Source: Nitrospirales bacterium
GTDB taxonomy: Bacteria; Nitrospirota; Nitrospiria; Nitrospirales; UBA8639
NCBI GenBank assembly: GCA_029261275.1
Contig: JAJDBR010000040.1
Span: 1 to 62,535, forward strand
DNA: 62,535 bases
Reading direction: 5' to 3'
Under the pieces are notes generated by a model. It did no database searches and was not told the DNA's origin. It saw only the letters and a program-made list of their open reading frames with translations. Of the stretch, positions 26,840 through 35,699 are shown piece by piece. A program made the translations under genes and the position numbers. How positions within the stretch are numbered: the first letter of the stretch is position 1; each line of letters opens with the position of its first letter.

Positions 26840-27282
26840 GACGTCTCCGCACCTTAGGGCTCGGGCTGCTGGGGCTGTTGGCCTCCTGTGGCGCCATGAT
26901 TGGGCCGGCCTATCCTGCCGATCTGCATAGCGTGCGGTACGTCTCCTGCTACGACGGGGACACCTGCCGCGTCATTGTGCCTTATCTGCCTGAGCCGTTT
27001 ACGACGCTTACGGTTCGCTTGACAGGCATTGATACCGCGGAAATCAACGCCAAGTGCCCGCAAGAGCAGGCCCTGGCGACTCAGGCCAAGCTCGCGACGA
27101 ACGGATGGATGCAGAATGCCAAAACCATTGATCTCTTGGATGTGAAGCAGGGGCTGTATGGCCGCGTCCAAGCCAAGGTGCTGCTCAATGACCGGGTGAC
27201 CGTGCAATCGCTCCTCTTGAAATCCAAACTCGCGGTGACGTCCGAAGGGAAACGGACGCAGGATTGGTGTGCGGAGAAATGA
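26836..27282 (+). CDS. Thermonuclease-like (SNase-fold) exported protein
   Basis: 148 residues from a GTG that overlaps the previous stop. Residues 1-28 form a lipoprotein or signal peptide (LGLGLLGLLASCG, lipobox-like LASC). The SNase fold follows: YDGDTCRV (metal Asp), VRLTGIDTAEI (catalytic Arg, Asp and Glu region) and YGRVQAKVLL (second Arg). These match the active site of staphylococcal-nuclease relatives, which cut DNA and RNA with Ca2+. As a phage-encoded lipoprotein it could degrade incoming DNA at the cell envelope, but this role is a guess. Confidence 0.78.
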   Translation: MRRLRTLGLGLLGLLASCGAMIGPAYPADLHSVRYVSCYDGDTCRVIVPYLPEPFTTLTVRLTGIDTAEINAKCPQEQALATQAKLATNGWMQNAKTIDLLDVKQGLYGRVQAKVLLNDRVTVQSLLLKSKLAVTSEGKRTQDWCAEK

Positions 27283-28136
27283 CAGGGATGAAACGAAAGG
27301 GGCCAAAGGTGAAACGAACAGGGACGTTAGGGAAACGATCGCAGGAAAAAACAAAACCAGCGAGGAAGAAGGTGCAACGATGCAAAGCTCAACTTGATAC
27401 CGTGACCGTGAAGGACATTGTTGGCCTTGGTGGGTCTGTCAAATTTCGCAATAAGTCTAAAGAACTCTTTGACGAAGGCTTGCATCAAGACGATGGCAAG
27501 CAGGTCTTTCCCTCCGGCGCCAGTCGCTCAGTCACCTTGCAGGAACGCTATGACCTGATCAGCCCAGAAGCCATGCGTCGGCGCGCGCTGACGTATGGCG
27601 AAGGGGCTCAAATACATGGTGATCGCAATTGGGAACACGGCATGCCCGTGTCCGAATGTGTCAATCGAGCCCTGCGTCATCTGAATTTATATGTCGCCGG
27701 CGATACGTCGGAAGATCATCTGGCGCATGCCTCGGTCAACTTAGACTTTGTCATGCACTACGAAACGCATCATCCGGACTGCGTGGATGTGCCTCAACGG
27801 TCCACTCCTCCTCTTTCTCTTTCGCCGCCTAGCCACAACGCCATCAATGAACGTCTCAAGCGTGACTATTTCACCTTTCTCAAAAAGGTGAAAGGCCTGA
27901 AGGAAGCCACGATCGACGGCTATGCCAAACATCTCTACGAATTTGAAGAATTTACCGGCTTTAGGCTTTTGGATCAAAGAGATGTCCACGCGTATCGCGA
28001 TTATCTCACGCGGATTTGGGATGGGGCACATATTCAATCCATGGTCAATAAACTGAAGGCCTTTTTTACGTGGCTTGCCGGTCCAGGCCAGTCGTCGTAT
28101 CGGAAATGGGCCGACGATGGAAAGGCGTCTAGTTAA
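27279..28136 (+). CDS. dATP/dGTP pyrophosphohydrolase-like domain fused to a tyrosine-recombinase core-binding domain
   Basis: About 285 residues. The N-terminal 30 residues are Lys/Arg-rich. Residues about 75-160 match the dATP/dGTP diphosphohydrolase (MazG-like) domain: ERYDLISPEAMRRRALTYGEG, HGDRNWEHGMP, RALRHLNLYV and SEDHLAHASVNLDFVM, with the His and acidic residues in register. After a Pro/Ser linker, residues about 190-275 form a SAM-like core-binding domain of tyrosine recombinases (LKRDYFTFLKKVKGLKEATI, LDQRDVHAYRDYL, VNKLKAFFTWL). There is no catalytic recombinase domain. The single open frame has no sign of a frameshift. The fusion is unusual. Confidence 0.75.
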   Translation: MTGMKRKGPKVKRTGTLGKRSQEKTKPARKKVQRCKAQLDTVTVKDIVGLGGSVKFRNKSKELFDEGLHQDDGKQVFPSGASRSVTLQERYDLISPEAMRRRALTYGEGAQIHGDRNWEHGMPVSECVNRALRHLNLYVAGDTSEDHLAHASVNLDFVMHYETHHPDCVDVPQRSTPPLSLSPPSHNAINERLKRDYFTFLKKVKGLKEATIDGYAKHLYEFEEFTGFRLLDQRDVHAYRDYLTRIWDGAHIQSMVNKLKAFFTWLAGPGQSSYRKWADDGKASS

Positions 28137-28138
28137 CC

Positions 28139-28384
28139 ATGGATCCCTGGACCTATCTTGTCATCGTCCATGCGGTGGCGACTTTTGCCAATGTGGATTT
28201 AGAGCGGACCTGGATGAGAGTGGAAGGACCATTTGACAGCGAAGCCGCCTGCTATCAGCATCGCGAGATCCAATCGATAAAAACGGATTATTCCCAATGC
28301 ATGCCTTTGTATCAAGCCGAAGGGTTGGCGCGACCGTATAACCAAGGCGCCTTTGTCTTAGTTCACGAAAAGGAACGGACCTAA
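28139..28384 (+). CDS. Small hypothetical protein
   Basis: 81 residues, no recognised family. A short hydrophobic start (YLVIVHAVATFANV) is followed by a segment with two Cys (SEAACYQHRE and YSQCMPLY) that could form a disulfide if exported. This layout is common among small phage proteins between head genes. Confidence 0.5.
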   Translation: MDPWTYLVIVHAVATFANVDLERTWMRVEGPFDSEAACYQHREIQSIKTDYSQCMPLYQAEGLARPYNQGAFVLVHEKERT

Positions 28385-28386
28385 CG

Positions 28387-29487
28387 ATGCTCCTGGACTG
28401 TTCCCATATTGCGGCCGGGCCCATGAATCAGACGATGGAGTTTTTGTGTAAGTCCGTGGAGGAAGCCGGCCTCTGGCATCCGCACCCAACCGATCGCCTA
28501 CTCTCGGCGATGGAAGCAGTCAGTACGACGTGGATGAGCCAGGCCCTACAGGGCATTCAGGCCTTGGCCCTGCACGCCTTTGGGGTGGCCGGGGCGGATT
28601 CCTTACGCGAAGTCCTCGCGAAAGCCAAGACCGAGGATGTGGCCGTGAAGTGCCGCGCGTTAGAAAAAAAGATGGCCGGCCTTGAGCCGGGGAGCCTGTC
28701 CCTCGACGACTATCTCTCGGTCATTGATTGCTGGTTGTTTCGCTACTTGCCGCCGGCCCTCGCAGTCCAGAAGGCCAAGCGCACGGCCATTCAACAATAT
28801 CTTGTGGGGCTCGCGCGGCATGACACGTCCCCCACGACCACGGAGGCGGCCATGACGGTGGTGGAGACCCTGCCGGCGACCGTGGGCATGGGCACCGACC
28901 ACTACCGGCTCAGTGCGTTTGATCACGCGCGCATCCATGTCGCGGAAGCGACGGCCGCTCGCCATATCGGCAACCTTACGCAGGCGACGCGCTCGGCCAT
29001 GCACGACATCGTCATTCGGGCCGAACAGCGGCGGTTGACGAGTGGCACCACGACCTATGACCCCGTCCCGCTTCAACAACACCTCAGCGACGCCTTCGGG
29101 GAACTCAATCGCGATTGGCGCCGCATTGCGGTGACGGAGACGAGCCTGAACGCGACCGATGGGTATCTCTCGCGGCTCAAGCCGGGCGAGCAGGTGAAAT
29201 GGCTGGCGCACCCGGGGGCGTGTCGGTATTGCGAATCACAAAACGGCAAGCGGTTTACGGTGGTGGCGCCGGATCATCCCCGTAAAGATCCCTTTACGCA
29301 GGTGTGGGTGGGGAAATCGGTGGAGAATATTGGTCGGTCAATCTCCCCACGCAAACGCTTGGAAGACGGGAGTCTGGCGAATCGCACGGCGGCGGAGATG
29401 CTCGTGCCGGCCATTACGGCGCATCCGTCGTGCCGGTGCCTCTATGTGGCCTTGGTTGTCACTGGGGGGAAGGTTGTCCATGGCTAG
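28387..29487 (+). CDS. Phage head morphogenesis protein (Mu F / SPP1 gp7-like)
   Basis: 366 residues. Minor head proteins of this family bind the portal and help DNA ejection. The N-terminal half is helical and divergent. The conserved C-terminal part carries DWRRIAVTETSLNATDGYL, then HPGACRYCESQNGKRF and HPSCRCLYVAL, the Cys/His pairs that define the Mu F-like zinc-binding domain. It is two bases from the previous gene and in the usual place after portal. Confidence 0.82.
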   Translation: MLLDCSHIAAGPMNQTMEFLCKSVEEAGLWHPHPTDRLLSAMEAVSTTWMSQALQGIQALALHAFGVAGADSLREVLAKAKTEDVAVKCRALEKKMAGLEPGSLSLDDYLSVIDCWLFRYLPPALAVQKAKRTAIQQYLVGLARHDTSPTTTEAAMTVVETLPATVGMGTDHYRLSAFDHARIHVAEATAARHIGNLTQATRSAMHDIVIRAEQRRLTSGTTTYDPVPLQQHLSDAFGELNRDWRRIAVTETSLNATDGYLSRLKPGEQVKWLAHPGACRYCESQNGKRFTVVAPDHPRKDPFTQVWVGKSVENIGRSISPRKRLEDGSLANRTAAEMLVPAITAHPSCRCLYVALVVTGGKVVHG

Positions 29488-32400
29488 AGATGTCTATGTT
29501 GATAAATCGACCGGGAATGACGGGTTCAGTGGATTAACTGAAGGCACTCCCAAGCGGACGCTGAATGGCGCGAATGCTATAGCGATCCCAGGCGACACCA
29601 TTTGGGTGAAGAATAGCACCTATGGTGAGCGGTTAAATTTTAACGCGGGCGGAACGTCCGGGAACTATATTGTGTGGCGTGCGTACCCTGGGCATAAGCC
29701 GGTCATCGATGGGACGGGTCTGGGCAATGGGGTCATGGTCGAAGGGAACAATAAAAGCTATATCAAGTTTCTTGGATTCCACATTACAAACCATACTGGC
29801 TCGGGGATTGAATTCACCTGTGGCATCATTTCTGGGGGTGTGGGGATTCATTATATTGAAATCCGAGATAATGAAATTTCGAATCAAGCGCACCAGACTA
29901 TCATTGGCCACGCGATCTTGATTGAGGGGTTAGCGGGGTGGGTGTCCTGCACCTTCCCGCCCTGCTCCAATATTATTATTGACAATAATTATATTCATGA
30001 TGTGTCCACGGGCGTGCCGGATTCGTACAACGAATGCGTCACCCTGGCGTGGGATATTGAGCATTTTCAAGTCACCAACAACGTCATCGAGAATACCGAT
30101 TTTATTGGCTATGACCTCATCGGCATTGGGGCGGCGCAAACGTGGGGGGCCGCTCCGTATGTGGCTCATGGCGATGTCAACCCGCACTATGGGGTGGTCC
30201 GGGGCAATGCCATACGTAATTCAGGTCTGCGGTCTGGGCCGGATAGTGGGGCACGAACCGCCTATTATGTTGATGGGGCGCATGATGTGCTGATTGAACG
30301 TAATTATGCCTATCGACAAGGGGGGCCAGGATGCACACAAGGCAATGAGGGCTCGAATTATAATAGTAAAGACATCTTAGTGCGCCACAATGTCTTCCAT
30401 GAGTGTTTCCGTGGGGTGGCGGTCGGCTCGACGGGGATTGTGAGCTCTTCGCAACGTCCACGGATTGTCCACAATACACTCTACACCGATGGCGCCTTTC
30501 ATAATCGCTCCATTTCCATTTGGAGAAGTGACAACGCCCGGGTCCTGAATAATATTAGTGCGATTGACCACAACCCGCCAGAAGACGCCCGGCATATTGA
30601 ACACTTCCATCCCGCGACACTGGGGGATACCCCCGAATTGGATGGAAATCTGTACAACAAAGAACTGCCCGGCACTATTTATTTTGAATACCAGAATTCG
30701 TTTTACACCACCCTGGCCGCCTTGCAAGCCGGGAAAAGCCAAGATCTCAATGGGGCCGTCGGCGATCCCCTCTTTACGAATATTGGGGCCGAAGATTTTA
30801 CCCCGCTGGCGGGGAGCCCGGCCATCAATGGGGGTGTCGCCCTAGCGACGGCCACGGCGGCTGGCAGCGGCACGACCATCCCGGTCAGTGATCCCTATGT
30901 CTTTTATGATGGGTTCGGCATCCCGGGCGAAGTGGGCGACCTCATTCAGGTGGGCCTTGCCCAGACGGCCCGGATTGTTTCCATTAATCGCGGGGCCCAA
31001 ACATTATTAGTGGATGTGCCCCTGACGTGGGCCCTGAATGACCCGATCAATTATCCGTTCGGTGGGATCGCTCCCGATATGGGGGCCATTCAAGTTGGGG
31101 TGCTGGTGGGGGAAAATGTTCCTCCCATCAATACGGTACCGGGCGCCCAAGCGGTGGCAAAAGACACCGTCCTGGAGATTTCCGGCATTTCCGCGGTTGA
31201 TCCTGACGGCGATCTTTCGACTGTGCGACTGAACGTCGACCATGGCACGGTGACCGTGACGCTCTCGGGGGCCGCCGTGATTAGTGCGGGGGTCAATGGG
31301 TCCGCGACGCTGACGATCAGCGGAACAGAAACGGATATCAATGCGTCGTTGGAGCCGGTGAGTTATCAGGGAGACCCGGGATTTACGGGCATGGATGGAG
31401 TAACCGTCACGTCGACCGATGCCACAGCCAGAGAAGATGTTGATTTCGTGTCGATTACCGTCACGGGATCCTCGCAGCCCATCAATACGGTACCGGGCGC
31501 CCAAAATGCGTCGGTCGGCGTCCCCCTCGTCTTTAACGAGACGAATAGCAATGCGATTTCGATTGCCGATGCTGACGCGGGGACTAACCCGCTTCGCGTG
31601 ACCCTCACGGGCACGAAAGGCACGATCACACTATCCGGCACCACCGGCCTCGCGTTCCTCGTGGGCGATGGCGCCGCCGATATCGTGATGACGTTCCAAG
31701 GCCAATTGGCCGCCATCAATGCCGCCCTCGAAAGCCTGAGTTTTATCGGGACCCTCACCGGCGCGGGATCGTTGCAGATCTACACGGACGACCTCACGAC
31801 GACCGCACTCAATGAGGAGCCCACCCTGCGGGCCTGGCTCACGTTTGATAGCCCCGGGACGCTTGGCCTTGATAGCAGTCCGGCGGCCCTCAATGCGGCC
31901 ACGGTCACGGGCGCGATCACCCACAACGATGCCACCCGCGGGGATGTGCTCGAATTGGACGGGATAGACGATCAAGCCGAGATTCCAGGCCTGATCAGTT
32001 CCCCCCTGGACATCACGATTATGGCCTGGGTCAAGGTGGAGAGTGGCGCCATTAATCAGGAGGTCATTTCGCTTGGCGATCATGTAGGTCTGCGCGTGGA
32101 AGGCGGCGCGGGCGCCGGGGTGACGGGCTTCTTTTACACCGGAAGCGGCTATCTTACGCTGACGAGCGGCGTCTTAATTGGTGGCTCCGGATGGCGCCAT
32201 GTGGCCTATGTGATCGATCACGCCGCCAACACCCATATCGTGTATGTCGACGGCGCCGTCGTGGCCTCCAGTCCCGGGATTGCCCCCATTGAGTATAGCG
32301 GCCTGGGTCAAAGTACCATGATCGGGCGCCATGGATTTCTGGCGAGCAACTGGTTGGATGGGCTCATCGATCATGTCCGGATATTTAATCGCGCGCTCAG

Positions 32401-32650
32401 TCTGACGGCCATGCGGACCTTGGCCTTAGAGCTGCCGGACACCGATGACGATACCGTGACGATTACGGTGGGGGGCAGCGGCATTCCACCCGTCAACCTC
32501 TACAGCAGTCCGCAAACGGCGACCAACAGTGAGCCCTTGAATTTGAATCTTGGGGTATTCGATGAGGTGAATGCGTTGGTGAGCGTGAAATTACTAGCCG
32601 AAAATGGGACGTGGGAGACTGATCTGATCCCGGGAGCAGAGATTCACTAA
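29480..32650 (+). CDS. Giant virion protein: parallel beta-helix, Ig/cadherin-like repeats and LamG domain
   Basis: About 1056 residues. Residues 1-400 form a right-handed beta-helix of pectate-lyase type: VYVDKSTGNDGFSG and GTPKRTL open it, followed by repeated turns such as NIIIDNNYIHDV, FQVTNNVIENT and ILVRHNVFHEC. Residues about 545-800 have two cadherin-like units, both starting INTVPGAQ. From about 825 there is a LamG/concanavalin-type domain (WLTFDSPGTLGLDSSP, GLIDHVRIFNRALS). This is the architecture of a fibre or tailspike that binds and perhaps cuts surface polysaccharide. The catalytic residues are not evident. It overlaps the head gene by 8 bp. Confidence 0.75.
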   Translation: MARDVYVDKSTGNDGFSGLTEGTPKRTLNGANAIAIPGDTIWVKNSTYGERLNFNAGGTSGNYIVWRAYPGHKPVIDGTGLGNGVMVEGNNKSYIKFLGFHITNHTGSGIEFTCGIISGGVGIHYIEIRDNEISNQAHQTIIGHAILIEGLAGWVSCTFPPCSNIIIDNNYIHDVSTGVPDSYNECVTLAWDIEHFQVTNNVIENTDFIGYDLIGIGAAQTWGAAPYVAHGDVNPHYGVVRGNAIRNSGLRSGPDSGARTAYYVDGAHDVLIERNYAYRQGGPGCTQGNEGSNYNSKDILVRHNVFHECFRGVAVGSTGIVSSSQRPRIVHNTLYTDGAFHNRSISIWRSDNARVLNNISAIDHNPPEDARHIEHFHPATLGDTPELDGNLYNKELPGTIYFEYQNSFYTTLAALQAGKSQDLNGAVGDPLFTNIGAEDFTPLAGSPAINGGVALATATAAGSGTTIPVSDPYVFYDGFGIPGEVGDLIQVGLAQTARIVSINRGAQTLLVDVPLTWALNDPINYPFGGIAPDMGAIQVGVLVGENVPPINTVPGAQAVAKDTVLEISGISAVDPDGDLSTVRLNVDHGTVTVTLSGAAVISAGVNGSATLTISGTETDINASLEPVSYQGDPGFTGMDGVTVTSTDATAREDVDFVSITVTGSSQPINTVPGAQNASVGVPLVFNETNSNAISIADADAGTNPLRVTLTGTKGTITLSGTTGLAFLVGDGAADIVMTFQGQLAAINAALESLSFIGTLTGAGSLQIYTDDLTTTALNEEPTLRAWLTFDSPGTLGLDSSPAALNAATVTGAITHNDATRGDVLELDGIDDQAEIPGLISSPLDITIMAWVKVESGAINQEVISLGDHVGLRVEGGAGAGVTGFFYTGSGYLTLTSGVLIGGSGWRHVAYVIDHAANTHIVYVDGAVVASSPGIAPIEYSGLGQSTMIGRHGFLASNWLDGLIDHVRIFNRALSLTAMRTLALELPDTDDDTVTITVGGSGIPPVNLYSSPQTATNSEPLNLNLGVFDEVNALVSVKLLAENGTWETDLIPGAEIH

Positions 32651-32672
32651 TGGGAGGGATCCGCGACATCTC

Positions 32673-33086
32673 ATGAGCTATCTGGGAACCGACTTACGGA
32701 ATGGTGATATCCGCGTGCGGTATTTGATTGATGGGGACGTGCTGGAGCATACGACGCTCGCCGCGGATATTAAAACAGATCCGAACGATCCCAACTCGTA
32801 CACCGTGGAGAGTCCGGATGATTTGCAACGGGAGGCCCTGGCGACGCTGAAGGCTGAGGCCAAACAGTTACGCGCGGCCAAAGCCAAACAAGAAGACCAA
32901 GCCCGCACCTCGAAGGAAGTCGACGCCAGAGCGGAGGAAGAGGTGGAGCGTGAGCTCGCCAAAATGATCACCTATTTTCATACGACCCCTGAGGGCGAAC
33001 TCGAAGTCCGCGTGCAGGCCTCGACGCTTCCCGCGCCCACCGACAATGACGGGCAATGGCCCAGCCAATTGCGGGGGATGGTGTAA
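32673..33086 (+). CDS. Coiled-coil phage structural protein
   Basis: 137 residues: an N-terminal small beta module (NGDIRVRYLIDGDVLEHTTL), a charged helix of about 50 residues (ATLKAEAKQLRAAKAKQ and on) predicted to form a coiled coil, and a short beta end (GELEVRVQASTL). The stop TAA shares its last base with the next start. Possibly a linker or chaperone for the neighbouring fibre proteins; no family name. Confidence 0.55.
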   Translation: MSYLGTDLRNGDIRVRYLIDGDVLEHTTLAADIKTDPNDPNSYTVESPDDLQREALATLKAEAKQLRAAKAKQEDQARTSKEVDARAEEEVERELAKMITYFHTTPEGELEVRVQASTLPAPTDNDGQWPSQLRGMV

Positions 33087-35590
33087 TGTCTGAAATTGTC
33101 TATCGCCAATTTGCCGATCATCTGGCCGGGGTCACGACCACGATCGGGGCAGGCAATACGTTGGTGTGGAGTGCCACCCCAGCCTTCGTCACGGGGATCA
33201 CGGGTGGGGTCAGCATCGAACGGTTTAATACCAACACGACGAATGTCCAACAAGGGTTTCCGGCGCTGGGGGCGGTCCCCTATGTCACCTATAGGTTTTA
33301 TTTCAATATGAAAACCTTCACCCTCGCCGATACCGAAACCACGATTATCGGCACCATACGGAAAAACGGGGGCAGCAATTGGCCCCTGAGCGTGCGCCTC
33401 CGACGCACGGGGGCGCAATACACCGTGGAGTTTGATGTCAAGAATGATGCCGCGAGCAAAGTGGACACGCTCACGCAGAACGTGGCCACAGGGGCAGGCA
33501 ATCATTACGTTGATGTCCGGGTGACAAGAGCCACGGGGCCGAGTGCGGACGACGCCACAGCCGAAATGCGCTTGGATGGGGGCGCCTGGGATACCTCGAT
33601 TGGCTATGACCTCTATGATGAATTCGCGCTGCTGAATGAATGGGCGCTCGGGGCCCTTGGGGGGACCGGGGGCGTCGGCATTATTGAGGTAGGGATGCTT
33701 TGGATTCGCAACGATCATCAAATTATTGGAGCCCACGATCCGAATCTGCTGATCCACAACTATCAACCCCAAGATGACGAAAACTATACAGCCACAGTCG
33801 TCGGAGCCAGCCAAACGCTCACGCATGTAACGACAGAAAAACTGGGGGGGACGGGTGGCGATGAGGAAGTGGGAATTGTCTCGACCAATGCGGTGTTTAC
33901 GAAGAGTGATTTTCCCGCGATTGCGGTGGACGATTGGGTGGCGAGCTTCGCCTTCAAGGACCTCGACGGGCTCACGATGGCCGACGGGGACGCGATTGAT
34001 ATTTGCAAAGGGATTCGGATTGGGTTGACGGAGGCGATTTATATTCGCTACCGCCAAACCAGCGGGGTACGCGATATCCAAGTCCACATCCAGGATGATG
34101 GTGGGGGGTTCCCAAACACCACCAGTGGCACGTTACCCCTGATTGATTTGTTGGAATTCCATGCCCACAAAGCGACCGATGCGGATGAAGAAGATGGGTT
34201 CTTCCATCTTTATGTCAATGGCGACTACACCACGCCCTTAGTCACCGTCGCCGACATTGATTGGTTTACCACCTTTGATGTGGACGAACTGACCTTGGGG
34301 GCCACAATTGTCGCGGGCACCCCAACCGGGACCTTCTATTTTGGCAAGCCGGTGGTGAGACTCGGCGCCACGCCAATCGGCCCCACCTCGGGGCTAGGGG
34401 CGCGGTGCATCACGATCACGGGAACGCCAGCCGCCATTAAAAGCGCCTTGGCCACGGCCCAATGGTCAGCGGATGACGGGTTCCCCGGCCCCGAAGAGGT
34501 CACGATGACCTCCACCGATACGGGGAGTCTGACTGATACCGATCTCATTGACATTAATGTGCGGCTGGCGGCCAGGACCGCCTGTCTCTATGACGCCACC
34601 GAACAGGTCTCCTCGGTGCCGGACGTGGTGATGCCGCATGAGATCAGTGGCACGGCCACACACCACGCCATCATGCCATGGACGAGTACGAGCGACCTGA
34701 CGGGCAACGGCGTGCTCGTCCCCTTTGAACATGGCCGCGCCGCGGCTATGCCGCTCACGGTGCCCTGGGACTCGTTGACCGGCCTGAAGCGGGCGATGAC
34801 CGGGCCCTGGGAAATCCTGGGCACAAGCGTGGCCGTGACCATCTGTCCGTGGGAGTCGCAGGGGCTCCTGGCGTTGAACGCCATACTCTTGCCCTGGGAG
34901 GCACTCGGGATAGTCCAGCATCCCCGCACCATTCCGTGGGAGGCGCACGCGACGGTCGCGCGTGCCCACGCCCTGGCCTATGGATGGCAACAGCGCCTTG
35001 TGGCGCCACGGGTCGTGCCGCATGAAGCCCTCGTCCCCATCGCGTCCAGCGGGCTCTTGTTGTATGAAACCCTGGCGATAGTGGCGCACGGCCCCCTCCT
35101 GCCGATCCAGATACTCGCGGTGGTGGCGCACCCGGTGGGGGTCCCGCTGAATTGGATGCAGGCAGTCGCCACCGTGCCTGGAAAGGCCCTCCCGTATGAG
35201 GGCAGGCAGCAGCTTCGGGGGCCCGCGATCGTGCCGCTCGAAGGACTCAGTGAGGTCCCGGCGCTGACGATCCTTCCTCTAGCGTGGATGCAGATGGTCG
35301 AGGGCCCCCTCATTGTTCCCTACGAAAGCAGCCGTCACCAAGCCCACGCGGTGGCGGTGGCGTGGGAAAGCCGCGGGCTTCTGATAACGGAGCCTCGCCC
35401 GTTTCCCTGGCACTCCATGCACGCCGTGGCGAGTGCCCCGATGCTTCCGGTCGATTGGTTCCTTGAGGTCCGCCATGAGCAGCCGATGCTGTATGAAGGC
35501 GAGCAAGGGTTTGTGATCCACGCCCCCTACCATGACATCGAGGTGGATCTCTGGTTTGCAACGACACAGGAGGTGGACTTGTTGTTTTAA
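33086..35590 (+). CDS. LamG-like virion protein with long PWE-type repeat tail
   Basis: 834 residues. The first 480 are beta-rich with two concanavalin-like parts: TYRFYFNMKTFTLADTE and GAQYTVEFDVKNDA, then DWVASFAFKDLDGL and DGFFHLYVNGDY. A cadherin-like end (GFPGPEEVTMTSTDTGSLTD) matches the repeats of the previous gene. Residues about 510-820 are a tandem of about 20 degenerate 13-16-residue units with a PWE, PYE, PHE or PLE core spaced regularly (examples LLPWEALGIVQ, TIPWEAHATVA, VVPHEALVPIA, ALPYEGRQQL). Such short periodic units often form beta solenoids or fibres. No family name is known to me. Confidence 0.65.
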   Translation: MSEIVYRQFADHLAGVTTTIGAGNTLVWSATPAFVTGITGGVSIERFNTNTTNVQQGFPALGAVPYVTYRFYFNMKTFTLADTETTIIGTIRKNGGSNWPLSVRLRRTGAQYTVEFDVKNDAASKVDTLTQNVATGAGNHYVDVRVTRATGPSADDATAEMRLDGGAWDTSIGYDLYDEFALLNEWALGALGGTGGVGIIEVGMLWIRNDHQIIGAHDPNLLIHNYQPQDDENYTATVVGASQTLTHVTTEKLGGTGGDEEVGIVSTNAVFTKSDFPAIAVDDWVASFAFKDLDGLTMADGDAIDICKGIRIGLTEAIYIRYRQTSGVRDIQVHIQDDGGGFPNTTSGTLPLIDLLEFHAHKATDADEEDGFFHLYVNGDYTTPLVTVADIDWFTTFDVDELTLGATIVAGTPTGTFYFGKPVVRLGATPIGPTSGLGARCITITGTPAAIKSALATAQWSADDGFPGPEEVTMTSTDTGSLTDTDLIDINVRLAARTACLYDATEQVSSVPDVVMPHEISGTATHHAIMPWTSTSDLTGNGVLVPFEHGRAAAMPLTVPWDSLTGLKRAMTGPWEILGTSVAVTICPWESQGLLALNAILLPWEALGIVQHPRTIPWEAHATVARAHALAYGWQQRLVAPRVVPHEALVPIASSGLLLYETLAIVAHGPLLPIQILAVVAHPVGVPLNWMQAVATVPGKALPYEGRQQLRGPAIVPLEGLSEVPALTILPLAWMQMVEGPLIVPYESSRHQAHAVAVAWESRGLLITEPRPFPWHSMHAVASAPMLPVDWFLEVRHEQPMLYEGEQGFVIHAPYHDIEVDLWFATTQEVDLLF

Positions 35591-35699
35591 CGCCTTATGA
35601 CTTGCCTAGGCTGATCACCGAACACTCATATTCTTCTATGGGTGGCAAGTTTACGCTTGAAGATTGCGGCACAGGGGGAGGTGCGATGAGGAGCGCAGG

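Noticed and set aside
27279-28136. Evidence for a 2-aminoadenine (Z) genome because of the dATP/dGTP hydrolase-like domain
   Set aside because: No PurZ-like adenylosuccinate synthetase, DatZ or dedicated polymerase is in the window; the domain alone is found in many ordinary phages.
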